A stretch of 64,000 nt of DNA, from contig CM055101.1 in assembly GCA_029204225.1 (NCBI GenBank), forward strand, positions 44,516,180-44,580,179, in the 5' to 3' direction. This DNA comes from Diphasiastrum complanatum (lineage: Eukaryota > Streptophyta > Lycopodiopsida > Lycopodiales > Lycopodiaceae). The notes beneath the pieces were generated by a model. That model worked only from the letters and a program-made list of their open reading frames with translations. It did not search any database and had not been told where the DNA came from. Position 1 is the first letter of the stretch, and each line of letters starts with the position of its first letter. The position numbers were made by a program, and so were the translations under genes. This document shows, piece after piece, positions 10,800 through 20,485 of the stretch.

Positions 10800-11504
10800 A
10801 GTTCCTCCTTGGGCCCTTTTTTTCATGAGTTCATTCCGCGCTCTTCGCCACCTCTCTTGGAGGACCTCCGCATTTGGACTGCTTATGCTACTAGCTTGTA
10901 TACCGTCCCTACCGACTCACCTATCTCTATATCCCCACAACCATTTGAGTTCTCTTTCTTCACATCCGACATGGTACTTGCAGCCATTAAGAAAGTGAAG
11001 TCCCACAAGGCCAGAGATATTGAAGATCTTGAGTCTGAACTCCTTTCTCATGCCTCCGACTTACTCGCTCCCACCATAGCCACCCTTCTTAACTCCGCTA
11101 TTGTTTTTGGTTTCCCATCGTCCTGGTGCACTAACATTATCCACCCCATCCATAAGAATGGTGACCCCATGATTCCGAGTAACTACCGCACCATTATGAT
11201 TGGACATGTCCTGGCAAAGCTATATGGTACTATACTTCAGTCTGTTGTGAGCTCAGAGGCGGAGACTAGGAGACTACTGCTATGGGTCAGGCGGGTTTTC
11301 GAGCCCATCGCTCTACCACAGATCACGTCTTCACCTTGATTGAGGAGGCTAAGCATAGGAGAGAGAGGGTTTATTGCTGTTCTGTGGACTTCAGGAAAGC
11401 CTTTGAATCTGTTCCTCGCTCGCTACACATCCAGAGACTCCGAGACCTCGGCTTCTCCACCGACATCATTCTTGCTGTGATGGCACTTTATGAGCGTGTC
11501 CTGG
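10800..11504 (+). pseudogene. LINE F reverse transcriptase, 5' part
   Basis: Frames read EDLESELLSHASDLLAPTIA, SSWCTNIIHPIHKNGDP, NYRTIMIGHVLAKLYGTIL, QAGFRAHRSTTDHVFTL and CCSVDFRKAFESVPRS, the finger and early palm motifs of non-LTR RTs, including the first catalytic Asp (VDFRKAF). The frame shifts between 11250 and 11290. It breaks off at YERVL, where the LTR element begins. Confidence 0.9.
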
Positions 11505-11862
11505 TGTAATAGATTGTAACACTACAGTAGGGCAAACACTAACTGATCCACCCAACCTTGCCTACTCCCTGATATAGAGTAAGCCCCTCCTAGCCCAGTG
11601 TGAGGACTGGTAGCATGCAATTGCCAAGTGTCGGCCACGTGACACTAACGTGGCCGACTGCACGTCGGGACCCAACTGGGGGCCCTGTCATGTTGACAGG
11701 GTCCCTAGACTGTGTTAGGCCCGCCATGTCTATGGACCGTGCTGGGGCACACTACTCACACTGTCTTGCCCTGTTGGTCGTGTACGTTGGACACAACCCT
11801 GACTGTGGTATCTGACCTATCTGTGTTCTCTAGGGTTCGGCACTGGTTACGAGCTCGTAACA
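11505..11862 (-). repeat. 3' LTR of chromovirus copy 1
   Basis: 358 bp, TG...CA ends on the minus strand. It begins (minus sense) with TGTTACGAGCTCGTAACC, carrying a perfect 16-bp palindrome at 11846-11861. A TATA-like CTCTATATCAGG lies about 70 bp from the other end. The purine tract abuts at 11863-11875. Confidence 0.95.
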
Positions 11863-11873
11863 CTCCCTCCTTC

Positions 11874-12411
11874 TTAAGAACCGTCTTGGTCCTCTAAGAC
11901 AAAGTCTGGAAAAATCTTGCGAAGGACGCTGCCTCTTTCCCAAGTGGCATTCTCAACAGGCTGATCATTCCACTTGACCAGATATTCTCGATATAGAGTA
12001 TGACGAGTCTGCATCTCTCTACTATCAAGAATCTCCTCTAGTTCATGTGGAGGTTGCTGAGGATCCAATGGGAGAACTAGAACACTGTCCCCTACCAGAT
12101 TTTTTGATCTGGTTAAGGCTTTTCGTAACTGACTTACATGAAAGACTGGAAAAACCTTACTATTGTGTGGGAGTTCTAGTTCATAGGTGACCTTGCCTAG
12201 TCTCCTACTAATGGTAAAGGGACCACAATACCTAGGAGACAACTTAGCACACACTCCTGATTTGAGGGTTTTAGAGTCAACTGGGACTCTCAAGTAGACT
12301 TTCTCATCAGCGGAGAACTGCACATCCCGTCTGTGTGGATCTGCATAATGCCTGGCTCGATCCTGGGACTGCCTAATGCTACGCTTAACATGTTCTATCA
12401 TCTGGTTTAAA
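11874..12411 (-). pseudogene. Chromovirus copy 1: integrase C-terminus and chromodomain
   Basis: It reads [53 protein letters not shown] and finally [18 protein letters not shown], a chromodomain core. The stop lies at 11874-11876. In related elements this domain tethers integrase to chromatin marks. It is close to the sister copy, but a 45-bp deletion upstream (at 12411) puts it out of frame with the integrase core. Confidence 0.9.
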
Positions 12412-12990
12412 CCCTACAGCTGTGGGTGTGCGTGGCTGAAAGCCATACATCAGCATAAATGGGTTGTATCCCGTAGCTGAATGTTTGGTACTGTTGTAAG
12501 TAAACTCTAATATCGAGAGATACTCCTCCCAATTAGTCTGCTTCTTGCTGACGTATGCACGAAGCATATCCTCCAGCACCTGATTTACCCTCTCTGTTTG
12601 ACCGTCCGTCTGTGGATGGTTGATGGTACTCATATTAAGTTTAGTATGGAGATGATGGAATACTGCCCTCCAGAAATTTCCATTAAACTTACTGTCTCGG
12701 TCGATGACTATGCCGGAAGGTAGACCGTACAATTTAAATAGCCCGTCTACAAACAACCTTGCTAACTCTGGAGCTCTGTCGGTTGTTTTGGTTGGAATAA
12801 AATAAGCCATTTTGGTCAGACGGACAACTGTGACCCATATAGCGTCATTACTCTTTTGGGTTTTAGGCAGGCCTACTATAAAATCCATGGAGATACTCTC
12901 CCATTTACCAGCTGGTATTTCTAAGGGCTGCAACAACCCTCCTGCCTTTAAACGCTCTGCTTTGTTTACTTGACATTTCTAGCAACTGGT
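12412..12990 (-). pseudogene. Chromovirus copy 1: integrase core
   Basis: It contains [16 protein letters not shown] (first Asp), GLPSGIVIDRDSKF (second Asp) and [19 protein letters not shown] (Glu), so the DD35E triad is present. The N-terminal HHCC finger is mostly lost: a deletion of about 200 bp fuses the acidic linker to the DVQQYVTSC region. Substitutions such as Asp to Arg in the VVRLTK segment also separate it from the sister. Confidence 0.9.
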
Positions 12991-13069
12991 TACATACTGT
13001 TGGACGTCCTTTTTCATACTGGGGTTTGCTTGGGTAATACAGGCTCAGAATCCTCAACGTCATCTGACG

Positions 13070-13610
13070 TATACTCGGACTCATCATCATCCTCAACGGA
13101 AGTTGCCGTATTCTTGGATGAACTGGCACCAGCCCCGGGAACTGGTTCTGGAGTCTGTAACTATTTGCTCTGGATTGAGTTCCAGACAGTAGAGAAGAAT
13201 GCATCATGCTGGCACTTCCCTCTCAAGGACTCGAGTAACTCATTACGAATCTGAGTAAAACTCAGCTCGTTTATCATAGGCATTTTGCTAAGGGCATCTG
13301 CTACTGTATTGAATTTCCCCCGTCTATATCTAATAGACATATCAAACTCTTGCATCAACTCTGCCCAATGAGCTTTCTGACCTCTGAGCTCAGGTATCTG
13401 AGACTTTCATGGTCTGTCAGGACCTCAAAGTTGGCACCATACAAATAATGCCTCCAAGTCTTAAGGGCATGGACTATAGAAAAGAGTTCCTTTTCATAGG
13501 CACTGTACCTAGTCTGAGTTGGCTCGAGTTTTTTACTCTCAAACGCAACTGGTCGTCCACCCTGAGTTAGTACAACACCGACTGCAAAGTCGCTATAACT
13601 GAAAGTCACG
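13070..13610 (-). pseudogene. Chromovirus copy 1: RNase H and acidic linker
   Basis: It reads [40 protein letters not shown] and [10 protein letters not shown], then [16 protein letters not shown], the RNase H domain of Ty3 elements. The first catalytic Asp region is cut off because a deletion of about 1.07 kb joins it to the protease end. A 13-bp deletion at SLRYL shifts the frame. Confidence 0.9.
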
Positions 13611-14114
13611 TAAGAATACCTGATGGTCATTGTCTTCGATTAGCTGACAGAGCTCTGAACTGCAGATCATAGGACTGTTGGGAACATCATGCTCCCCATG
13701 CAACTGGATCTCTCGGCCTTTATGCTGAAAGCTGAGGGTGTTCTCCTGAAGGTTTATGTGGAGAGAAGGTCCTAAAGTGTAGAGCCAATCTCTCTCGAGA
13801 ACAATGTCTGTACGATCCAGGTGCTTTATCTGAAAGTTTATTTCATCTTGGTACCCCTGAATACCAAGATTTAAGTTACTTACCATAGTTTTCCATATTT
13901 TCTTATCTTCACCCTTAGCTAATGAAACTATGTACCTACGCTGACTAGGTACCTCTGGAAGTTTAAGTTTTTTAATCAGGGTGTAGTTGATGAAATTATG
14001 GGTTGCCCCATCATCAACCATAACTCTTACTGACTGGTTCCCAACTTTCCCATGCATACGTACTAGGTCATGCGGAAGGGTCTCGCTAGCATTGCAGAGG
14101 TCAGCTGGCAACAA
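13611..14114 (-). pseudogene. Chromovirus copy 1: aspartic protease
   Basis: It contains [18 protein letters not shown], the retropepsin active site. The usual Ser/Thr after the catalytic Asp is Asp (DDG), as in the sister copy. It runs to HQVFLRDFQL, then jumps into RNase H through the RT deletion. A 10-bp deletion near 14083 separates it from the upstream frame. Confidence 0.85.
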
Positions 14115-14172
14115 TGTTCATGATCTTTATGATACACTTTGATCTCGGAAGCTGCCGAGTCACTGGGGAAAC

Positions 14173-15031
14173 TTACAGTCTGAACAAGATGAACTTGTTT
14201 TTCCTACCCACTGAATCATCATAGATTTGAGCATATCTGAGAGCTTGCTCAAGGGTAGTAGGCGAGTTTCTCTGGACCTCTACTTTATATTTATCTTTGA
14301 GGCCACGGACAAACCCTCTGATTTTCTGATAATCATCCATATTTTTAATCTTTAAAATTGCTTCTCGGTACTGCGAGATATATTGGATTAGGGACTTGTC
14401 CATTACTGTTCTTTCCCAGGCTTCCCAGGCTCTATCAAGTTCATTCTCTGGTAGGAATTCTCTTAGGAAAGCTTCTTCAAAGGCTTTCCGGGGAGTCTGC
14501 CTAGTCTCCTGGAGATTTAACCACCACTTATAGGCCACTGGCCTCAATTGCTTGCAAATGGTCAGGTGTCTGTTTGAGAGCATGAATGTTCTTCCATTTG
14601 CTGAGGAAGGTTTGTAGAATGTCTGCATTTCTATCCTTCTCTTCCCCAATAAAAGTAGGAGGCTTTAAATCTTTAAAGACACTGGGATGAGACCGCAAAG
14701 TCTCACCTGAAACTGATGGAAGTGGAGAAGGGGACAACTGAGAAGTGGAGGGAAGGGTTCCTTTCGCGGAACTCAAAATCAAGTTTTTGAGTTCAGCGAA
14801 CGAGTCGTCCACACTGGACTTGAAATTGGCTAATGCCAACTTCAGTTCATCCACTTCTGTTACCAATTGGAGGAACTGCTCCTTGGTAACCAGTTCGTCG
14901 AGTTCTTCGGCGAACTGTTCCTGTTCTTCTACTTCCATGGGTTCCTTCCCTTTTCTGTAAGCCAAGGCTTCTGTTTCAAGTTTGTCGAAGCCTCTCTCCG
15001 GGGGTTGATCAGCTCCCTGAGGAGTGGTCAT
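14173..15031 (-). pseudogene. Chromovirus copy 1: gag, broken
   Basis: It starts MTTPQGADQPPERGFDKLE at 15031. It holds an acidic coiled region and the retrotransposon gag fold (PVAYKWWLNLQETRQTP; FLPENELDRAWEAWE; YQKIRGFVRGLKDKYKVEV). Small deletions near 14545 and 14490 break the frame, and a roughly 260-bp deletion at 14191 removes the linker and CCHC knuckle that follow in the sister. Gag would form the particle shell. Confidence 0.9.
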
Positions 15032-15820
15032 CTTCGGAACTGAGAGAGAGCTACCTTAACTTCTGAAAAAAAAGTCAAAAAGACTAATTTACAACTGTAC
15101 AAAGTGGGAAAGATGACTTAGCTGTTTCTGAGGACTGTACTTCCAAAGAAAATACAAAGAGGAATTCTCTCAACTCTTTTACCCAAGATTTCAGACTTGC
15201 TGTCCCGGAAAATCCCAGTTTGAAGCTCCAAAACGGCGTCAAAATTTCCGGTTCCCTTAGTAGAGTAGCTCGCTGATCTGATTGCAAATGTGAGGCTCCA
15301 AAAAACGAGGCAATGAACTCCAAAAAGTGCCAAACTTTCTGAGGTTGATAGCTGCCTACCCTCGCTGATCTGACAGCAATCTAACTGGTCCGTGTTCTTC
15401 TGATTTGAGACCCAAAAAGTGTTTCAATTTCTGATTTTGGTGTCTCTCTACCCTCGCTGACTGGACAGCTATCTAATTGCTCCAAAAACCTTTGATTTAA
15501 AACCAAAAATGATTCTGAAAATCAGAATAGATGTGGGTACTATCAGCGCTGGATCAGCACCACTCTTTCTCTTCGAAATTTCATTCTAATTTCCCGAATC
15601 TGATGGCAAAAATCAGTGATGAGGTCTGGATTTGCAGCGCTGGACCTGCTCTAGAAATTTTAACTAATTTCTATCTGGCAAGCAAGCTTTCCTTTTGGTC
15701 GGTAGAAAGCTGTTCCTACAGCGCTGGCCCTGCTACTCTAATTTCTAAGAATCTGAGAGAATTTTCCTATCTTCTGATAGCTTTCTCTACTGCTGCTACT
15801 AAGCTCCCAAAGATGGAGAT

Positions 15821-15833
15821 GGCTTTGATACCA
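15821..15833 (-). promoter_or_regulatory. Primer binding site, chromovirus copy 1
   Basis: The minus strand reads TGGTATCAAAGCC, one change from TGGTATCAGAGCC, complementary to the 3' end of initiator Met tRNA as in many plant LTR elements. One base separates it from the LTR. Confidence 0.9.
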
Positions 15834-15834
15834 G

Positions 15835-16196
15835 TGTAATAGATCCTAAGACCACAGTAGGGCAAACACTAACTGATCCACCCAACCTTGCCTACTCCCT
15901 GATATAGAGTAAGCCCCTCCTAGCCCAGTGTGAGGACTGGTAGCGTGCAACTGCCAAGTGTCGGCCACGTGACACTGACGTGGTCGACTGCACGTCGGGA
16001 CCCAACTGGGAGCCCTGTCATGCTGACAGGGTCCCTAGACTGTGTTAGGCCCGCCATGTCTATGGACCGTGCTGGGGCACACTACTCACACTGTCTTGCC
16101 CTGTTGGTCGTGTACGCTGGACACGACCTTGACTGTGGTATCTGACCTATCTGTGTTCTTTCTCTAGGGTTCGGCACTGGTTACGAGCTCGTAACA
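15835..16196 (-). repeat. 5' LTR of chromovirus copy 1
   Basis: 362 bp. The same terminal palindrome lies at 16180-16195. It differs from the partner LTR by about 13 substitutions, several of them C/T or G/A, and a 4-bp TTCT insertion near 16160. Confidence 0.95.
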
Positions 16197-16201
16197 CCTG
16201 G

Positions 16202-17755
16202 GATGTTTCCGGCATAGCAATGGCTTATCCGATCACATTTGGAGCACTATTGGGGTAAAGCAAGGTTGCTCCCTCTCACCAGTTCTCTTTGGCTTGTATA
16301 TTGATGAGTTGGAGAGAGTCATTACATAGTGTGGTGGCGCTGGTTGCAGGATTGGGGACATCTTGATTGCTATCCTCCTTTATGCCGATGATGTGGTACT
16401 GGTCTCACCTACCAGAGAGGGTCTACAGCGACAGTTGGATTGCCTACAAGAGTTCCGCACCAGATGGGGCCTAGGGGTGAACATTGGGAAGACCAAGGTC
16501 ATGGTCTTCAACACTTCTCGAGCATTCATGTAGCGACAGGAGCTTACTCTTGATCGACAGGTTCTAGAGGTGGTCGCTTCATATACATACCTGGGGATCC
16601 TTTTCTCGGGTCCTACTTTTAGCATGAGATAGGCCGCTACCACCCGACTAGGTAAGGGACATGCCTCCCTTGTTCAGCTGGAGAGATTTTGTTTCCGGAA
16701 GTCCATTCATGATGCTCGCAGCAAGTGTCGTCTCTTTGATACCATTGTCACCCCGACGGCTCTTTATGTGGCAGAGGCATGGTGTACAGGTCTCCCATCT
16801 TCACACTGGGCTAGTCTTTCACGATTACAGACCACCATGCTAGCTCGGCTGATCCAAGTGAAGCCTTCTGTACCACATGAGATTCTCCTGGCCGAGTTTG
16901 CGGTTCCACCTATACAGATCGAGGCAGCTCTTCAGCTCATTACCTACATACAGAGGGTCCAGGCGTTACCAGATATAGACAGACGATACATACAGATTGC
17001 GCTATCCTCCTCACAGAGTCTTCATGGTCAGGGCTACAGATTATCATGGTTCTCTCAGGCATCGCACCTCCTACTAGAGTCATTTGGTATCTCCATCACA
17101 ACGCTTCCCTCAGGCACCCATATGTATATCAGACGATTCCTCTATCGCGCATATCTAGAGCGGACTTGGCGTAACCAGTTAGGGGTTAAGCCAGCTTTCT
17201 ATCGGACTCATTTTTTGGAGCTGGATACATCAGGGACCCCGGTCATGCCACGCTACTTGGACTTGCCTCAGATTCACTTTGGGACAGCTCAAGGTGTCGT
17301 CTCATCAGCTAGCTATTGAGACTGGGAGATCTTATGGTATTCCTAGAGGGGAGCGGTTTTGCCAGTTATGCTCTTTAGGTGAGGTGGAGTCTGAGGAGCA
17401 TTTTATCTTTAGATGCCCTGTATACTATGAGATCAGAGGGCGATATCATTGCTTATTCCGAGACATGCCTACCACTCTACGCTCTCTCATAGCCCATGAG
17501 GACCCACGATGTATCGCTCTGATGGTACGCGAGATGTTCATATTACGGGGAGATCTATCCGGGACATCCCAGCATTTTACCTCACAGCCATTGATCACTT
17601 CCTTCTTTACTAGGTGGAGATCACATGATTTACTGCATGAGGATGAGGATTATGACGATGATGAGGATGATAGCTGCCTACATGCCCATAGAGATCAGAG
17701 ACAGTGTACTTCCCACCATCATGTTATCACCAGGATCGCCAGAGATTCCACATAG
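16202..17755 (+). pseudogene. LINE F reverse transcriptase, 3' part, and C-terminal zinc knuckle
   Basis: It resumes with the RT block GVKQGCSLSPVLFGLYIDEL, then LYADDVVLVSPTREGL (catalytic YADD at 16381-16392) and LGVNIGKTKVMVFNTSRAF. Two TAG codons follow (near 16531 and 16630). The rest has YLGILFSGPTFSM, a long helical region, and RFCQLCSLGEVESEEHFIFRC (CX2C, spacer, HX4C), a zinc knuckle usual at LINE C-termini. It ends in an Asp/Glu/His-rich tail at 17755. Confidence 0.9.
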
Positions 17756-18128
17756 AGACGTACTACTACACATGCCCGTGCTCATACTCATAGATGACGC
17801 CATCAGGCTCCAGTGCCTTCTAGTGCTGCGGCTCACATTACATCTTTCTACAACATCAGCACAACAGCAGCAGCTTCAGCACAGTCCTGACATCTTGACA
17901 TTAATACATAGGACTATTATGCGCACATACTCTCTCTCGCATACGTGTCTGTTTTAATTTGTACTAGATGTTTGTCTTTTGCAGTTTTGGAGACGTTTTT
18001 ATACGCTCCCATGGTTACCACATACTTGACATGTACTTCATTAGTCTTATATGCCTTTGGCATGGAAAAGACATTAATAAAGCTTTCTTTCTTTCTTTCT
18101 TTCTTTCTTTCTCTCTCTCTCTCTCTCT
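17756..18128 (+). other. LINE F 3'UTR, end hairpin, polyadenylation signal and pyrimidine tail
   Basis: Non-coding sequence conserved with the other LINE 3' ends (GACATGTA...TTAGTCTTAT). A hairpin ATGCC-TTT-GGCAT at 18051-18063 sits inside an outer GTCTT/AAGAC pairing. AATAAA follows at 18076-18081. The element then ends in (TTTC)n at 18084-18111 and (CT)n to 18128 in place of poly(A). Confidence 0.85.
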
Positions 18129-18139
18129 AATAGTAGTAA

Positions 18140-18780
18140 TCGTATACATCTTTGGCTGGCTTTGATCTCTTTCAAAGCACTTTTTGAGCAAGGCTATCAC
18201 TCATCTTAGTTTGCATGGGTGTCTAGGCTGTTGGGCACATTTGGCCTATCCATTTACCACATCCTTGAGGACTCGCATGATTATATCTGCTGATTTAGTT
18301 ACACAACATATGTTTCACATTCTACTCCAACTCAATGGGATTCGAGTTGGACTTCTACCAAAAACACTTTCTAGATCTAGATACGACTGACCTTCCTAAA
18401 TTCTCAGGTGGAGGTTGGACGCTTTCAAGGTTTTCCACATGACAAGAAGATTTATTAGATGTGTTCCATGGCTGGGATAGAGTCAAAGGAGCATTTTATC
18501 TCTCAATGCCCTCTCTATTGTGAGGTTCGGGGAGTTACTACTGCCTTTTTCAAGATAAGTTTGTGACTCTATGATCTTTGATGGCCTATGAGGACTAGGT
18601 GTTGCTTTGATGACCAGAGGGATGTTCCAGTTGAGGAGTACCACATGCTCTACTAGTATTGCTAGAGGACAAAGTTTGTTGCGACCACCTATCACCTCAT
18701 ACTTCTCCCAGTACCAGTCATGAGCAATGAGTGATTCAGAGGATGAGAGAGGTTCCTACTAAGCACCAATTTTAGAGATA
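18140..18780 (+). mobile_element. LINE G: decayed LINE C-terminal fragment
   Basis: It aligns to LINE F 17040-17560. Recognisable stretches are CATTTTATCTCTCAATGCCC near 18491 (LINE F has HFIFRCP there) and GGCCTATGAGGACTAGG near 18582. It also overlaps the same LINE region that ends LINE E at 8750-8890, but at low identity, so it is a separate old copy. No open frame survives. Confidence 0.6.
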
Positions 18781-18799
18781 GTGCAGATTTCAAGTCCTA

Positions 18800-19065
18800 C
18801 AAAGATCATAACTAGGATGTTGGTTCCAAAGACATGGTCACGCCTCTCTTGTCCAGTTAGAGCGTTTCTGTTTCCAACGACTAGCTTTCTGATACTCTCA
18901 TGACCCCCACAGCCCTATATGCAGCAGAGGTATGGTGTACGGGTCTTACATCATCTGATTGGGCCAGTATTTCACGATTGCAGGTTCTCATGCTGTCTCG
19001 GATGATACGGCCTAGTATCATGATGCTACCCACGGATGAACAGAGATACATACAGTTGACACTTA
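18800..19065 (+). mobile_element. LINE H, left part
   Basis: It matches the LINE F region 16660-17000: GACATGGTCACGCCTCTCTTG (short copy of the GKGHASLVQLERF segment), TALYAAEVWCTGLTSSDW and EQRYIQLTL. It is interrupted after ACTTA (19061-19065) by the LTR element 19066-24917 and resumes at 24918. Confidence 0.8.
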
Positions 19066-19465
19066 AGTTATGGACTCGGCTCATTACATTCGCCATGTCC
19101 ATTTACATTTACTTTACTTTATACATAAGCAGGCCTTGGGCCCTTTTTTTATTCATTATTGACACTTAGACTATATGGTTGGCCTTGGGCCTTATTATTC
19201 ATTATTTGGACATTTGGACATATTATTGGAGAGTGGGGGTCTTCTTGGAGGGCGCACTATTATCCCTCCCAGTTGGGCCCTAACCACTGGAAGCTTCCTC
19301 TAGGCTATAAGTAGGGAATCTGTGTCATTTGTTACTCAGTTGATGATATTGATCTCTCTCTTTAGTCTCCTTAATCTCTCTCTTTCCTGCTTTCTAGGGT
19401 TAAGTCTTGCTTATGTGATGCTTTCATAGCTTAGCTCTAGATCAATTGTGGCTTCATTCGTAACT
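19066..19465 (+). repeat. Left LTR of the AGTTA element
   Basis: 400 bp, starting AGTTATGG and ending CGTAACT. It contains a TATA-like CTATAAGTAGGG at about 19305-19316, followed by CT-rich sequence and AGGGTTAAG. The right copy has the same layout. Confidence 0.9.
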
Positions 19466-19477
19466 TGGTATCAGAGC
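19466..19477 (+). promoter_or_regulatory. Primer binding site of the AGTTA element
   Basis: TGGTATCAGAGC, complementary to initiator Met tRNA, lies immediately after the LTR end with no spacer. This supports TAACT as the real LTR terminus. Confidence 0.9.
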
Positions 19478-20420
19478 ACTTTCCTGTGCACCACTTTTTC
19501 AGATTTAGTAGAGGCTGTCCAACGCCCTACTAACCCATCACTTTCGTCGATTTTTTCATCAGATTTCCATCGGTTTTCCAGATTTGGTAGAGGCTGGCCA
19601 GCGCCCTACTACCTTGTCACCTTTGTTGATTTTCTCCACCAATTTGCTGCCCATTTCGTGGATTGATTGGGGGTTGTCCAGCGCCCTTCTTCATCACCAT
19701 TTTTAGTGGTTTTTTCCATTTTTTTTCAGGTTATGTGCGGATTTTGGTAGCTGTTGCCCAACGCCCTACTACCTTGCCATCTTTGACGGATTTCTCCACC
19801 GAATTGTTGTCCATTTTGCTGATTGTTTGGAGGCTGTCCAACGCCCTACTTCATCACCATTTTCAGCGATTTTTTTCCATCATTTTGTAAGACATTTGTG
19901 GATCTTACTAGCTGCTGCCCAGCACCCATTTTCCAGCCCACCATCACCTACTTCCAGCACCCTACTTTACTTTCCGCTTGCTGTCCACAACTCAACCTAT
20001 TTGCACTCTTTCCTAGCCCACCCCTCCTTGCATTGTCTCCACCTTCTTTCTACTGATTTTCCAGCTTTGCTTGCTGGCTGCCTAACCGTCCCTTTTTGGC
20101 ACTCACCTTCCTTACTTGGCTGTCCATTTTCTAGCCATATGCTCCACTTCTTGCTACTTCTTTCTCTCATTTGCTTTTGCAGGCCCCTCTTATCTCTATC
20201 TGGTGGCTGCCCGGTATCTCTCCATTTTACTAACGTTTTCAGCACGCTTTAGATTGCAGTTGCGAGGTACTACTTACACTATTTGTCATTTTCCTCTTTT
20301 TTTCTCTTTAGCTGGCTTTGTCACGTCTTTTCATTGATGTATCTGTTGTGACGACTTATGTCCTCTCCTTCAGTTCGTCCACTTGATTAGCGTCTTGTCT
20401 CACATTTCGTATTTTCCTCA
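19478..20420 (+). other. Untranslated leader of the AGTTA element, with degenerate tandem repeats
   Basis: Four to five degenerate copies of a unit of roughly 80-170 bp with the words GGCTGTCCAACGCCCTACT, CACCATTTTCAG and TTTTTCCA occur between about 19500 and 19960. Open frames here are Phe/Pro/Ser-rich and shift between repeats, so it is probably non-coding leader. Confidence 0.6.
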
Positions 20421-20485
20421 TTATGACACATTCACCTACCCCGAGTGAGACTCATTAGGAGAACCTATCCGATCAGTTTTGTCGC

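Larger units (their letters stand above)
11505..16196 (-). mobile_element. Ty3/gypsy chromovirus copy 1, deleted and degenerate
   Basis: Antisense to LINE F, flanked by the 5-bp target duplication CCTGG (11500-11504 and 16197-16201). It has two LTRs, a primer site, gag, protease, RNase H, integrase and a chromodomain, in the order expected reading from 16196 down. It is 1,533 bp shorter than its sister at 38304-44528, through many internal deletions that removed RT and the zinc knuckle. The LTRs differ by about a dozen substitutions and one 4-bp indel, so it is older than the sister. It cannot move by itself. Confidence 0.95.
8956..18128 (+). mobile_element. LINE F: near full-length non-LTR retrotransposon, split by an LTR element
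   Basis: Order: short C-rich leader with repeated CATCGCC words, ORF1 remains (9044-9500), endonuclease (about 9560-10400), linker, RT (10800-11504, then 16202-16560), thumb/C-terminal region, zinc knuckle (17370-17430), acidic tail, 3'UTR, hairpin, AATAAA and a (TTTC)n(TC)n tail. Removing 11505-16201 restores the RT reading YERVLGCFRHG exactly, so the LTR element landed after LINE F. Several frameshifts and stops make it inactive. Such elements copy themselves by target-primed reverse transcription. Confidence 0.9.

Noticed and set aside
8750-18330. Large target-site duplication flanking LINE F (8750-8890 and 18190-18330)
   Set aside because: The two stretches are homologous LINE segments but too divergent from each other to be a duplication made at insertion; separate LINE copies explain them.
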